The notes under the pieces: model-generated
What the model was told of the DNA's origin: nothing
The model's input: only the letters and a program-made list of their open reading frames with translations
Database searches by the model: none
Source: Streptomyces sp. Sge12
GTDB lineage: Bacteria; Actinomycetota; Actinomycetes; Streptomycetales; Streptomycetaceae
Reading direction: 5' to 3'
Assembly (NCBI RefSeq): GCF_002080455.1
Contig: NZ_CP020555.1
Coordinates: forward strand, 992,001 to 1,056,000
Length of the DNA stretch: 64,000 nt
Position numbers and translations under genes: made by a program
Shown: positions 16,913 through 26,554 of the stretch, in pieces
How the letters are laid out: each line of letters opens with the position of its first letter
Numbering within the stretch: the first letter of the stretch is position 1

Positions 16913-19008
16913 GCACCATCACTCCTACCCGTGCTCCGCACGAGGACATTCCCACCGCGCACAAGCCCGCGGCCGGCCGCGTCGGCGGGGGGTTGTTCGA
17001 TCCCAGGGCACTGCTGAAGTCCTTCCCGGACGCGGTGCGCAAGCTCGACCCCCGCATCATGATCAAGTCCCCCGTCATGTTCGTGGTCCTGATCGGCTCG
17101 GTCGTCACCACCGTCCTGGCGGTCAAGGACCCGACGGACTGGTTCGGCTGGGCGATCACCGCCTGGCTGTGGCTGACCACGATCTTCGCCAACCTGGCCG
17201 AGGCCGTCGCAGAGGGCCGCGGCAAGGCCCAGGCCGACACGCTCCGCAAGGCCAAGACCGACACGGTCGCCCGCCGCATCGACGGCTCGGTGGAGGAGCA
17301 GGTCCCCGGCACGGAGCTGCGGATCGGCGACCTGGTGGTCTGCGAGGCCGGCGACATCATCCCCGGCGACGGTGACGTCGTCGAGGGCGTCGCGTCGGTC
17401 GACGAGTCGGCCATCACCGGCGAATCCGCCCCGGTCATCCGCGAGTCGGGCGGCGACCGCTCGGCCGTGACCGGCGGCACGAAGGTGCTCTCCGACCGGA
17501 TCGTCGTCAAGATCACGACCAAGCCGGGCGAGACCTTCATCGACCGCATGATCGCGCTCGTCGAGGGCGCGGCCAGGCAGAAGACGCCCAACGAGATCGC
17601 GCTCAACATCCTGCTCGCCTCGCTGACCATCGTCTTCCTGCTGGCCGTCGTCACCCTGCAGCCGTTCGCCATCTACGCGGGCGCCGAGCAGTCCATGATC
17701 GTCCTCACGGCGCTGCTCGTCTGCCTGATCCCGACCACGATCGGTGCGCTCCTGTCCGCCATCGGCATCGCGGGCATGGACCGCCTGGTCCAGCGCAACG
17801 TGCTGGCCATGTCGGGCCGGGCCGTCGAGGCCGCGGGCGACGTGTCGACCCTCCTGCTCGACAAGACGGGCACCATCACGCTGGGCAACCGCCAGGCGTC
17901 CGAGTTCGTGCCGGTCAAGGGCACGACGGCCGCCGAGCTGGCCGACGCCGCCCAGCTGTCGTCCCTCGCGGACGAGACCCCCGAGGGCCGCTCGATCGTG
18001 GTCCTGGCGAAGGAGAAGTACGGGCTGCGCGAGCGCAGTCAGGGCGAGCTCACCGGCGCCGAGTGGATCACCTTCACCGCGCAGACCCGCATGTCCGGTG
18101 TGGATGTGGACGGCAAGCAGACCCGCAAGGGCGCCGCCGGTTCGGTCATCAGCTGGGTGACGGAGCAGGGCGGCCGAGTCTCCGATGATGCCGACACCCT
18201 GGCCAACCGCATCTCCGAGGCCGGCGGCACCCCGCTCCTCGTGGCCGTCAAGGACGAGCGCGGGGCCCGCGTCCTCGGCGTCATCCACCTCAAGGACGTG
18301 GTCAAGGAAGGCATGCGCGAGCGGTTCGACGAGCTGCGCCGCATGGGCATCAAGACCGTCATGATCACGGGCGACAACCCGCTGACCGCCAAGGCCATCG
18401 CCGAGGAGGCGGGCGTCGACGACTTCCTCGCGGAGGCGACGCCCGAGGACAAGATGGCCCTCATCAAGCGGGAGCAGGCGGGCGGCAAGCTCGTCGCGAT
18501 GACCGGCGACGGCACCAACGACGCCCCGGCCCTCGCCCAGGCGGACGTCGGCGTCGCGATGAACACGGGCACCTCGGCCGCCAAGGAGGCCGGGAACATG
18601 GTGGACCTGGACTCCAACCCCACCAAGCTCATCGAAATCGTCGAAATCGGCAAGCAGTTGCTGATCACGCGCGGCGCGCTGACGACGTTCTCCATCGCCA
18701 ACGACGTCGCCAAGTACTTCGCGATCATCCCCGCGATGTTCGCCGTGGTCTATCCGGGCCTGGACAAGCTCAACATCATGGGCCTGGCCTCGCCCGAGTC
18801 GGCGATCCTCTCCGCCGTCATCTTCAACGCGCTGATCATCATCGCCCTCGTGCCGCTCGCCCTCAAGGGCGTGCAGTACCGGCCGACGAGCGCCGACAAG
18901 ATGCTCCGGCGCAACCTCGGCCTGTACGGCGTGGGCGGTCTGATCGCCCCGTTCATCGGCATCAAGGTCATCGACCTCCTCATCTCCCTCATCCCCGGGC
19001 TCTCCTGA
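16909..19008 (+). CDS. kdpB: K+-transporting ATPase subunit KdpB (P-type ATPase)
   Basis: 699 residues. Actuator motif ITGESAP, phosphorylation motif [10 protein letters not shown] with the acceptor at Asp318, nucleotide-binding segment KGAAGSV and hinge [21 protein letters not shown] are all present. Seven membrane helices are expected. It couples ATP hydrolysis to K+ movement through KdpA. It is the intact counterpart of the fragment at 8101-8464. The gap to kdpC is 22 bases. Confidence 0.97.
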   Translation: MSTITPTRAPHEDIPTAHKPAAGRVGGGLFDPRALLKSFPDAVRKLDPRIMIKSPVMFVVLIGSVVTTVLAVKDPTDWFGWAITAWLWLTTIFANLAEAVAEGRGKAQADTLRKAKTDTVARRIDGSVEEQVPGTELRIGDLVVCEAGDIIPGDGDVVEGVASVDESAITGESAPVIRESGGDRSAVTGGTKVLSDRIVVKITTKPGETFIDRMIALVEGAARQKTPNEIALNILLASLTIVFLLAVVTLQPFAIYAGAEQSMIVLTALLVCLIPTTIGALLSAIGIAGMDRLVQRNVLAMSGRAVEAAGDVSTLLLDKTGTITLGNRQASEFVPVKGTTAAELADAAQLSSLADETPEGRSIVVLAKEKYGLRERSQGELTGAEWITFTAQTRMSGVDVDGKQTRKGAAGSVISWVTEQGGRVSDDADTLANRISEAGGTPLLVAVKDERGARVLGVIHLKDVVKEGMRERFDELRRMGIKTVMITGDNPLTAKAIAEEAGVDDFLAEATPEDKMALIKREQAGGKLVAMTGDGTNDAPALAQADVGVAMNTGTSAAKEAGNMVDLDSNPTKLIEIVEIGKQLLITRGALTTFSIANDVAKYFAIIPAMFAVVYPGLDKLNIMGLASPESAILSAVIFNALIIIALVPLALKGVQYRPTSADKMLRRNLGLYGVGGLIAPFIGIKVIDLLISLIPGLS

Positions 19009-19030
19009 ACTAGGAACGTGCTGATCTGCC

Positions 19031-19747
19031 ATGAACAACTCTGTGGGCAACACCGCGCGCCTGATCGGCGCGGGCCTGCGGGCCCTGCTGGTCCTGACGG
19101 TCATCTGCGGCGTGATCTACCCGCTCGCCGTCACCGGCATCGCCCAGGCCCTGTTCAACGACAAGGCCAACGGCTCCGAGATCAAGGACGGGAGCGGCCG
19201 GGTCGTCGGCTCCTCCCTCATCGGGCAGAGCTACAACCTGCCGAAGCAGAACCCCGACGACCCCGAGGAAGCCGCCCGGCCGGACCTCAAGTGGTTCCAG
19301 CCGCGCCCCTCCAACGGCCTCGGCAGCAACAGCGTGAACACCCAGTACGCGCTGATCCTCTCCGGCGCCACCAACCGCTCCGCCGACAACGGCGCCGTGG
19401 GCGGCCTGTGCACGGCGGGCGCTGAGGAGGGCACCCTGTGTGCCCAGGTCGTCGCCGCGAAGGACTCGGTCATCACCGACAACTCCACGGCCTCCTACAA
19501 GGTCAGGCCCGAGGACGTGCCGGCCGACGCCGTCACCTCCTCCGGCTCCGGCCTCGACCCGCACATCTCCCCCGAGTACGCCGGGATCCAGGTCCACCGG
19601 GTCGCCGAGCAGAACCATCTCGACGTCAAGCAGGTGGAGAAGCTCGTCGCCGACCACACGGACGGACGCGCCCTCGGCTTCATGGGCGAGCCCCGCGTGA
19701 ACGTCCTTGAGCTGAACACCGCGCTCAAGGCACTGACCAAGGGATGA
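19031..19747 (+). CDS. kdpC: K+-transporting ATPase subunit KdpC
   Basis: 238 residues with one N-terminal membrane helix (about 11-33) and an extracytoplasmic domain ending in the conserved LGFMGEPRVNVLELN block. Compared with the roughly 190 residues usual for KdpC it has an insertion around residues 85-145, containing a Cys pair, as in many Streptomyces KdpC proteins. It acts as a periplasmic-side chaperone for K+ loading. The structured element downstream separates it from kdpE. Confidence 0.95.
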   Translation: MNNSVGNTARLIGAGLRALLVLTVICGVIYPLAVTGIAQALFNDKANGSEIKDGSGRVVGSSLIGQSYNLPKQNPDDPEEAARPDLKWFQPRPSNGLGSNSVNTQYALILSGATNRSADNGAVGGLCTAGAEEGTLCAQVVAAKDSVITDNSTASYKVRPEDVPADAVTSSGSGLDPHISPEYAGIQVHRVAEQNHLDVKQVEKLVADHTDGRALGFMGEPRVNVLELNTALKALTKG

Positions 19748-19770
19748 CGTTCCCCCCGAACAGGGGTCCT

Positions 19771-19837
19771 GGAGCCGGCGTGGCGCGAAGCTCCCCCAGC
19801 CACGGCTGGGAGGTGCCCACCGCGCCCCGCCGGCTCC
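19771..19837 (+). promoter_or_regulatory. Interrupted long hairpin between kdpC and kdpE
   Basis: Outer arms GGAGCCGGCG (19771-19780) and CGCCGGCTCC (19828-19837), middle arms GGCGCG (19782-19787) and CGCGCC (19821-19826), and inner arms CCCAGC / GCTGGG around a CACG loop (19795-19810) nest in one structure. It probably tunes transcription between the structural and regulatory genes. The inner segment resembles a dispersed Streptomyces intergenic repeat. Confidence 0.55.
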
Positions 19838-19874
19838 GACCCGTATCCACCGAGAGAGGAAGGGCCCCACACCG

Positions 19875-20558
19875 ATGATCAAGGTGCTGGTGGTGGAGGA
19901 CGACGCCCAGCTCGTCCGCGCACTCAGGATCAACCTTGAGGCGCGGAAGTTCGAGGTGGAAACGGCTTCCGACGGGCACAGGGCCCTGCTCCTGGCGGCC
20001 GTCCGCACGCCGGACGTCATCCTGCTGGACCTGGGTCTGCCCGACATGGACGGCGTCGACGTCATCAAGGAGGTACGGGAGACGAGCGGGGTGCCGATCC
20101 TCGTCCTCTCCGCACGTCACACATCCGAGGAGAAGATCCGGGCCCTCGACGCGGGGGCCGACGACTACGTCACCAAGCCGTTCAGCATGGACGAGCTCCT
20201 GGCCCGGCTGCGGGCCGCCGTCCGGCGCCGCGAGGTTTCGGTGGCCTCCCCCGAGATCGCCGTGGTCACGACCGAGGACTTCACCGTCGACCTGGTCGCG
20301 AAGAAGGTCCGGCGCAACGACCGCAGTGTGCGGCTGACCCCCACCGAGTGGCATCTCCTGGAGATCCTCATCACCCATCCGGGCCGGCTGATCAGCCAGC
20401 GCAAACTGCTGCTCGACGTCTGGGGGCCGACGTACTCCGAGCACACCAACTACCTGCGGGTCTACATGGCCCAGCTCCGGCGCAAACTGGAAGCGGACCC
20501 CTCGCACCCCAGATACCTGATCACCGAGCCCGGCATGGGCTACCGCTTCGAGGGATGA
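19875..20558 (+). CDS. kdpE: KdpE response regulator
   Basis: 227 residues, OmpR type. The receiver domain has the acidic pair EDD near residue 8, the phospho-acceptor Asp in ILLDLGLPDMDG near 53 and Lys in YVTKPF near 104. The C-terminal winged helix shows LTPTEWHLLEIL and the wing HTNYLRVYMAQLRRKLE. It activates kdp transcription when phosphorylated by KdpD. An AGAGAGGAAG ribosome-binding site precedes the ATG. kdpE comes before kdpD here, the reverse of the E. coli order. Confidence 0.93.
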   Translation: MIKVLVVEDDAQLVRALRINLEARKFEVETASDGHRALLLAAVRTPDVILLDLGLPDMDGVDVIKEVRETSGVPILVLSARHTSEEKIRALDAGADDYVTKPFSMDELLARLRAAVRRREVSVASPEIAVVTTEDFTVDLVAKKVRRNDRSVRLTPTEWHLLEILITHPGRLISQRKLLLDVWGPTYSEHTNYLRVYMAQLRRKLEADPSHPRYLITEPGMGYRFEG

Positions 20559-20562
20559 CGTC

Positions 20563-23109
20563 ATGGCACGCGGCACGTTTCGTATCTACCTGGGCTCGGC
20601 CCCCGGCGTCGGCAAGACGTACGCGATGCTGTCGGAGGGCCACCGCCGGGTGGAGCGGGGCACCGATGCCGTGGTCGCCTTCGTCGAGCACCACCACCGT
20701 CCGCGCACCGAGGTGATGCTCCACGGGCTGGAGCAGATCTCCCGGCGCGAGCTGGAGTACCGCGGTTCCACGTTCACCGAGATGGACGTGGACGCGGTCC
20801 TCGCCCGCCGTCCCTCCGTCGCCCTCGTGGACGAACTCGCGCACTCCAACGTGCCGGGCTCGCGCAACGCCAAGCGCTGGCAGGACGTGGAGGAGCTCCT
20901 CCAGGCCGGCATCGACGTCGTCTCGACCGTCAACATCCAGCACCTGGAGTCCCTCGGCGACGTCGTCGAGACGATCACCGGAGTGCGGCAGCGGGAGACC
21001 GTGCCGGACGAAGTGGTCCGCCGGGCCGACCAGATCGAGCTCGTCGACATGTCCCCGCAGGCCCTGCGCCGCCGCATGGCCCACGGGAACATATACAAGC
21101 CCGACAAGGTCGACGCGGCCCTGTCCAACTACTTCCGGCCCGGAAACCTCACCGCACTGCGCGAGCTCGCCCTGCTCTGGGTCGCCGACCGCGTGGACGA
21201 GTACCTCCGCGAGTACCGCGGCGAGCACAACATCCGCACCACCTGGCAGGCACGCGAACGCATCGTCGTGGGCATCACCGGCGGGCCGGAGGGCCGTACC
21301 CTCATCCGCCGGGCGGCCCGCCTCGCCGAGAAGGGCTCGGGCGGCGAGGTGCTCGCCGTCTACATCGCCCGCAGCGACGGTCTGACGGCCGCGTCCCCGA
21401 AGGAGCTCGCCCTCCAGCGGACCCTGGTCGAGGACCTCGGCGGTACGTTCCACCACGTCATAGGCGACCATGTCCCCGACGCGCTGCTGGAGTTCGCCCG
21501 CGGGGTGAACGCCACCCAGATCGTCCTCGGTGTCAGCCGCAGACGCTCCTGGCAGTCCGTGTTCAGCCCGGGCGTCAGCGCCACCGTCGCACGCGAGTCC
21601 GGCCCCGACCTCGACGTGCACATCGTCACGCACGACGAGGCCGCCAAGGGCCGCCGCACCCTGCCCGTCGCACGCGGCGGACGACTCGCCAGACCCCGCA
21701 TCGTGTGGGGCTGGCTGACCGGCATCGGAGGCCCGGCGCTGCTCACTCTGCTGCTGAGCCAGGTCGTCCCCGAGCTCGGGCTCGCCAACGACATGCTGCT
21801 CTTCCTCACGTGCACCGTGGCGGCCGCGCTCCTCGGCGGGCTGCTCCCCGCGCTCGCCTCGGCGGCCTTCGGCTCCCTGCTGCTGAACTACTGGTTCACG
21901 CCCCCGCTCCACCGGCTCACCATCTCCGACCCCAAGAACATCGTCGCCATCGCGATCTTCGTGGGCGTGGCCGTGTCGGTGGCCTCCGTCGTCGACCTGG
22001 CCGCCCGCCGCACCCACCAGGCCGCCCGGCTCCGCGCCGAGTCCGAGATCCTCTCCTTCCTCGCCGGCAGCATCCTGCGCGGCGAGACCGCCCTCGACGC
22101 CCTGCTGGAGCGGGTCCGCGAGACCTTCGCCATGGAGTCCGTCGCCCTGCTGGAGCGCGGGAGCGAGGTCGATCCGTGGACCTGTGCGGGCAGCACCGGC
22201 CGCAGTCCGGTCACCCGCCCCGAGGACGCCGACGTCGACATGCCCATCGGCGAGAACATGGCGCTCGCCCTGACCGGCCGGGTCCTGCCCGCGGAGGACC
22301 GCCGGGTGCTCGGCGCCTTCGCCGCGCAGGCCGCCGTCGTGCTCGACCGCCAGCGGCTGGTCGACGAGGCCGAGGAGGCACGGCGCCTGATCGAGGGCAA
22401 CCAGATCCGCACGGCGCTGCTGGCCGCCGTCAGCCATGACCTGCGCACCCCGCTCGCCTCCGTCAAGGTCGCCGTCACCTCGCTCCGTTCCACCGACGTG
22501 GAGTGGTCCGAGGAGGACCGGGCCGAGCTGCTGGAGGGCATCGAGGACGGCGCCGACCGCCTCGACCACCTGATCGGGAACCTCCTCGACATGTCCCGCC
22601 TGCAGACCCGGACCGTCGTCCCGATCGTCCGGGAGACCGACCTCGACGAGGTCGTACCGATGGCCCTGGCCGGCGTACCCGACGACAGCGTGGTCCTCGA
22701 CATCCCCGAGACGCTGCCCATGGTCGCCGTCGACCGCGGTCTGCTGGAGCGGGCCGTCGCCAACATCGTGGAGAACGCCGTCAAGTACAGCCCTGCCGGC
22801 GAGAGCGTCCTGGTGGCCGCCAGCGCCGTCGCCACCCGGCTCGAAGTCCGCGTCGTCGACCGCGGACCCGGCGTCCCCGACGAGGCCAAGGAACGGATCT
22901 TCGAGCCGTTCCAGCGGTACGGGGACGCCCCCGGCGGCGCGGGGGTGGGCCTCGGCCTCGCCGTGGCGAGGGGCTTCCTGGAAGCCATGGACGGCACGCT
23001 GACCGCCGAGGACACCCCGGGCGGCGGCCTGACGATGGTCCTCACCCTGCCCCTGAAGGAAGGGACACCGCAGGCACTCCCCGACCTACCGGCCGGAGCC
23101 ACCACCTGA
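20563..23109 (+). CDS. kdpD: KdpD sensor histidine kinase
   Basis: 848 residues. The N-terminal KdpD domain has Walker A GSAPGVGKTYAML and the second conserved block DELAHSNVPGSRNAKRW. A universal-stress-protein fold follows (about 225-365), then four close membrane helices (about 385-490), a GAF-like region, the HisKA box VSHDLRTPLASVK near residue 625 and HATPase motifs NIVENAVKYSP and GVGLGLAVARGF. It senses K+ limitation and turgor and controls KdpE. Its Usp domain is the site where c-di-AMP binds in some Gram-positive homologues (family knowledge). It starts four bases after kdpE. Confidence 0.95.
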   Translation: MARGTFRIYLGSAPGVGKTYAMLSEGHRRVERGTDAVVAFVEHHHRPRTEVMLHGLEQISRRELEYRGSTFTEMDVDAVLARRPSVALVDELAHSNVPGSRNAKRWQDVEELLQAGIDVVSTVNIQHLESLGDVVETITGVRQRETVPDEVVRRADQIELVDMSPQALRRRMAHGNIYKPDKVDAALSNYFRPGNLTALRELALLWVADRVDEYLREYRGEHNIRTTWQARERIVVGITGGPEGRTLIRRAARLAEKGSGGEVLAVYIARSDGLTAASPKELALQRTLVEDLGGTFHHVIGDHVPDALLEFARGVNATQIVLGVSRRRSWQSVFSPGVSATVARESGPDLDVHIVTHDEAAKGRRTLPVARGGRLARPRIVWGWLTGIGGPALLTLLLSQVVPELGLANDMLLFLTCTVAAALLGGLLPALASAAFGSLLLNYWFTPPLHRLTISDPKNIVAIAIFVGVAVSVASVVDLAARRTHQAARLRAESEILSFLAGSILRGETALDALLERVRETFAMESVALLERGSEVDPWTCAGSTGRSPVTRPEDADVDMPIGENMALALTGRVLPAEDRRVLGAFAAQAAVVLDRQRLVDEAEEARRLIEGNQIRTALLAAVSHDLRTPLASVKVAVTSLRSTDVEWSEEDRAELLEGIEDGADRLDHLIGNLLDMSRLQTRTVVPIVRETDLDEVVPMALAGVPDDSVVLDIPETLPMVAVDRGLLERAVANIVENAVKYSPAGESVLVAASAVATRLEVRVVDRGPGVPDEAKERIFEPFQRYGDAPGGAGVGLGLAVARGFLEAMDGTLTAEDTPGGGLTMVLTLPLKEGTPQALPDLPAGATT

Positions 23110-23152
23110 TCCCGACCCCCGTGCCCGGACGGGGAACGAGAACCGTCGGCGT

Positions 23153-23176
23153 CGGGCCCAGGCATGCCTGGGCCCG
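23153..23176 (+). terminator. Perfect 24-bp palindrome, probable kdp terminator
   Basis: Bases 23153-23176 read identically on both strands, centred on GCATGC, with arms CGGGCCCAGG. It lies 43 bases after kdpD. There is no T-run, as is usual in Streptomyces. It could equally serve as a protein-binding site. Confidence 0.6.
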
Positions 23177-23656
23177 CTCGCCGTTGCCGAGCTCACCCCC
23201 ACCCCCACCCCCGACCCGGCCCCGGCTGAAGGCCCTTGCGATATGACGCAGGGCGGGGACCGAGGTGGCGATGGCCAGTCCCGGGAGAGCCGGGAACCAC
23301 CAGAACGCGCCCAGGCGGTCACGGCCGTCAGCCACGGGGGGACTGAGAGCCTGCGAAGCCGAACTCCTTTGACGCGAGGGCGAGTACGGGGTGCCGGGCG
23401 TGAGGTGGGACGTACTGCCCCACGACCCGCCGCGCCCAGTGCCAGCACTCGGGCGCCGCCGGCCGGACCGGCAGGTCTGTGACTCCCCCGCCCATACCGG
23501 CGGGCTGGCGGCAGCCGAACGCAGGGCGCGCATGAGCATCCGCACGCCCCCAATTCGCCTCCAAGGGCAGCCGCACGCCCTTGCCGGGCATTTCTGACCC
23601 TCACTACGGTCACGCAGAGTACACATCGTGCACACACAGTTACCGCAAGGGGATCC
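23177..23656. other. Intergenic, possible decayed membrane-protein scrap
   Basis: 480 bases without an intact gene. On the minus strand the stretch from about 23340 to 23210 can be read as a hydrophobic peptide (DRLGAFWWFPALPGLAIAT), perhaps the remnant of a membrane protein. C-rich CACCCC repeats lie at 23190-23215. The promoter of the protease gene should lie near 23590-23640; AT-leaning bases occur there (acacatcgtgcacacacag), but no firm boxes. Confidence 0.3.
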
Positions 23657-24892
23657 ATGAACAAGGCTGCTTGGCGTTCGCTCGCGCTCGCGACCGCGCT
23701 CGCCGTCCTTCCGCTCGGAGCGACCGCCGCCGAAGCGGAGCCGCCCGGGCCCCTGTCCGCAGATGCCGTGGCGGCCATGACGCCACAACAGCAGGGCGAG
23801 GTGCTGGAACCCCTGCGGGTCGTGGCCGACGCCGCCGCGCGGGTCGGCCGGGGCCCGCACGCGGACGTGTACACGCAGGTCGAGATGGCCGCCGACTACC
23901 GCTCGGTCAACGTCTACCTCACCGACCCGAACCGGGGCCCGGCCTTCCTCGACGCGGTGCGCAAGGCCAACCCGCAGGCCGACACGAAGCTGCTGAACGT
24001 ACGCAAGAGCGCGAAGACGCTGCAGCAGCTCAGGAAGGAGATCACGGACTTCCGCAGCCGCAAGGACCTGCCCTTCAAGATCGAGATGGCGGGCAGCACC
24101 GTCGACGGCGGAGCGATCGAGCTCGCAGTGGACGACGCGCAGGCCGCACAGAAGTACCTCGCCGGGCCCGCCGTCGCCCAGCAGCTCGCGGCAGCCCGGG
24201 CCACTCCCCTCCGCATCCGCGAGTCCGCTCCCTCGGTGCCGCTGAGCCGTTGGGACGACCGGGCGCCGTTCTACGCGGGGGCCGCGCTCGGACCCGCGGT
24301 CGGCTCTTTCGCCACGTGCACCAGCGGTATCCCTGCCGTGAGCACCGTGGACAACCGCCCGTGGCTCGTCACCGCGGGCCACTGCTACGGCCCCGGCGCG
24401 ACCGTCTTCACCGCCGGCGGCTTCCGCGTCGGCCAGATCGAAGCCGAAATCCCCGACCTCGACTCGGCGTTCATCGCGGCGTCGACGAGCCGCTACACGT
24501 GGGACGGCCTCGACGCGCAGGGGTACACCCGGCGCCTCAACGGCGTACGCAACGCGGCGGTGGGCGACTTCACCTGCCAACTCGGCTACAACTCCAAGGT
24601 CGTCTGCAACATCCGCACCACGTACGCGGGCAGCGGCACCTGGGTGACCGAAGGCGCGTACATCTGGGGAAGCGCCGGCGTCCCGCACAACGGCGGCATC
24701 GTCGCCCGGCCCGGCGACAGCGGCGGCCCCGTGATCACCATCAACGACCAGGACTCCCGGCAGCTGAACGGCATGGTCGTCAACGCGTGGGGCTGCGAGG
24801 GCCTCGGCAACGACAGGGTCTGCCGCTACGAGGTGGGCTGGATCGAAGTGGGCGACATCTTCGAAAGGTTCGGCCTCAGGCTCGCGGACTGA
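23657..24892 (+). CDS. Secreted chymotrypsin-fold serine protease (streptogrisin-like)
   Basis: 411 residues. A signal peptide (about 1-27, cut near AEAEP) and a long propeptide-like region up to about 210 are followed by a mature S1-fold domain. The catalytic triad can be placed: His242 in VTAGHCY, Asp269 in DLDSAFI and Ser355 in RPGDSGGPV. Cysteines around the His, mid-domain and NAWGCEG suggest disulfides. The long pro-region (two-lobed in streptogrisins) usually acts as a folding chaperone removed after export. The gene stands alone and ends at a strong hairpin. Confidence 0.9.
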   Translation: MNKAAWRSLALATALAVLPLGATAAEAEPPGPLSADAVAAMTPQQQGEVLEPLRVVADAAARVGRGPHADVYTQVEMAADYRSVNVYLTDPNRGPAFLDAVRKANPQADTKLLNVRKSAKTLQQLRKEITDFRSRKDLPFKIEMAGSTVDGGAIELAVDDAQAAQKYLAGPAVAQQLAAARATPLRIRESAPSVPLSRWDDRAPFYAGAALGPAVGSFATCTSGIPAVSTVDNRPWLVTAGHCYGPGATVFTAGGFRVGQIEAEIPDLDSAFIAASTSRYTWDGLDAQGYTRRLNGVRNAAVGDFTCQLGYNSKVVCNIRTTYAGSGTWVTEGAYIWGSAGVPHNGGIVARPGDSGGPVITINDQDSRQLNGMVVNAWGCEGLGNDRVCRYEVGWIEVGDIFERFGLRLAD

Positions 24893-24908
24893 CACGGACG
24901 GGTCGTAA

Positions 24909-24936
24909 GGCCGACCCGGTGACTGCCGGGTCGGCC
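24909..24936 (+). terminator. Stem-loop terminator after the protease gene
   Basis: GGCCGACCCGG (24909-24919) pairs perfectly with CCGGGTCGGCC (24926-24936) around a six-base loop, 17 bases after the stop. Between here and 25328 no gene is recognised on either strand. Confidence 0.75.
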
Positions 24937-25327
24937 CTGGGCCATACAAATGGAACAACTTCCTCACCATTGGCCTGTCCCGTGCCGGGCCATACCGCTG
25001 CGACGACGGGCCCCTGCAAGGCCCGGGCGTGCTGCATGGCCGTCAGCCTGCGAACGAAAAGCACCGCGAGGACGGCCGCCGTGATGTCGAGGACGTCACC
25101 TGCCAGCATCGTTGTGGCCGCGTCACGCGCCGCCTCGGCGCTCTCCGCACGGGCGTACGTCTGGCGGCCCACGGCCGGTTCACATCCACGCCCACCACCA
25201 GTGACGACCCACCGCTCCCCCAGTGACCGCGAAACGATCACCGCGGCGAACAGCTCGTGGGCCCCGTCCGAGAACACGCTCGCGGACGCGGTCGTGGGCA
25301 GTCGACAGGCGACAGTCGACGTACGCG

Positions 25328-26467
25328 TCAGCCGGCCCGAAGACCGACCGCCAGTGTCAGTTCAAGGACTCGCTGTGGCGATGCGAGGTCCGGAAACAGC
25401 TCCCGCAGCTGCGTCATCCGGTACCGGACCGTCTGGGGATGGACGAACAACGCCGCCGCCACCTCGTCCCGCCTGCCCTGGTGCAGCAGCCACGCCCGCA
25501 ACGTCTCCTCCAGCCGCCGTGCCGTGGCGACAGGCAAGGCCCGCAGCGGTGCGAGCGCTCGCGCACGCAGGTCTGCGAACGCGTCCACGTCGGCGCTCAG
25601 CACCAGCTCGGGCAGGTGGTCCTCGGTGTCGCGGATATCGGAGGAGAGGGAGCGCGCCCGTACGGCTCGTGCGTACGAGGCGGACGCACGGGTCCATGGC
25701 CGGGCCGGGCCGACCACGGCGGTGCGTTCGGTCAGCTGCCGCAACAGATGTGATCGGTCGGCATCGGGGACGAGCAGCACACCGGTGGCGTCCGGCAGAT
25801 CGTCGAGGACGAGGGTGCTCGGGTCGAGCGCGCGGTAGGCAGGCCGGGCCTGGGCGGCGGGCAGTAGGACCGCGGTCAGCGAAACCGGAGGCTGCCACCC
25901 GGCCCGTTGAACGGAGGCCAGCAGCACCTCCGGGCTCGCGCCGGCGAGGAGGTCGCGGGCCAGGTGTTCCAGGTGGCGCTCGTGGGCCCTGCCCCGGGCG
26001 CCCAGTTCGTCGGCGTGGCCCGCGGCGCTCGCGGCAGACAGCTCGTCGATGTAGGCGAAGGTCAGCTCGGCGAACTTGGCGACCTCGGCGGCGGGCAGAC
26101 CTACGGGGACGGCACCCGCTGCCAGGCATCGCCAGGCCACGCGGGCGCCGACGCGGTAGGCGCTGAGCAGGGCGTCCATCGAACGGCCGTCGCGCACCTC
26201 GCCGCGGCCCAGCTCGTAGGCCGCGTCACCGGCGTCGCCGCCTGTGGCCTTCCCGCTGGCGAGGTCCAGGTAGTGCCCCAGGGCAGTACGGACGGCCCGG
26301 CGGATGGTGGCGCCCATGCGGCCCGAAAGGGCGTTCGCATAGGGAGGGACCTCGTCGATGATCGCCTGGACCACCTCGTCGGCGGTGGTCTTCAGCACGG
26401 CCCGAAGCGCGGTGACCGTCGTCTCATCGAGGGCCAGTTCGCTGGCCCTCCGGATTGCATGGCTCAC
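25328..26467 (-). CDS. PucR/CdaR-type helix-turn-helix regulator
   Basis: 379 residues from the GTG at 26467; a TTG at 26488 is an alternative. The N-terminal part (about 20-170) is helical, with the pattern of the RsbT co-antagonist/GGDEF-like sensor regions of this family. The C-terminus holds the PucR helix-turn-helix: EVAAALFVHPQTVRYRMTQL near residue 340. It is divergent from the reductase-desaturase operon with an 87-base gap containing a palindrome, so it very probably regulates that pair, perhaps in response to membrane lipid state. The ligand is unknown. Confidence 0.85.
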   Translation of the reverse strand: MSHAIRRASELALDETTVTALRAVLKTTADEVVQAIIDEVPPYANALSGRMGATIRRAVRTALGHYLDLASGKATGGDAGDAAYELGRGEVRDGRSMDALLSAYRVGARVAWRCLAAGAVPVGLPAAEVAKFAELTFAYIDELSAASAAGHADELGARGRAHERHLEHLARDLLAGASPEVLLASVQRAGWQPPVSLTAVLLPAAQARPAYRALDPSTLVLDDLPDATGVLLVPDADRSHLLRQLTERTAVVGPARPWTRASASYARAVRARSLSSDIRDTEDHLPELVLSADVDAFADLRARALAPLRALPVATARRLEETLRAWLLHQGRRDEVAAALFVHPQTVRYRMTQLRELFPDLASPQRVLELTLAVGLRAG

Positions 26468-26507
26468 GTTTTTGTTCCCTGCGAACAATTCGGTCGATCA
26501 AATTTAC

Positions 26508-26523
26508 GTCCTGTGGTCAGGAC
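26508..26523 (+). promoter_or_regulatory. Palindromic operator in the divergent promoter region
   Basis: GTCCTG-TGGT-CAGGAC (26508-26523) sits in the only AT-rich stretch (CAAATTTACGT) between the PucR-type gene and the reductase ATG at 26555. Its position suits control of both promoters. Confidence 0.5.
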
Positions 26524-26554
26524 TTTACGCCTCGCGGCGCAGCAAGCTGGAGTC

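Noticed and set aside
16861..19104. 747-codon minus-strand open frame
   Set aside because: It is antisense to the intact kdpB and shows only the Arg/Asp/Gly/Leu-rich bias of a high-GC shadow frame.
23243..23482. 79-codon plus-strand ORF between kdpD and the protease
   Set aside because: Arg/Gly/Pro-rich composition, no ribosome-binding site and no resemblance to a protein family.
24937..25327. A tRNA or small RNA gene in the gap after the protease
   Set aside because: No cloverleaf or conserved tRNA bases could be found; the gap contains no recognisable RNA.
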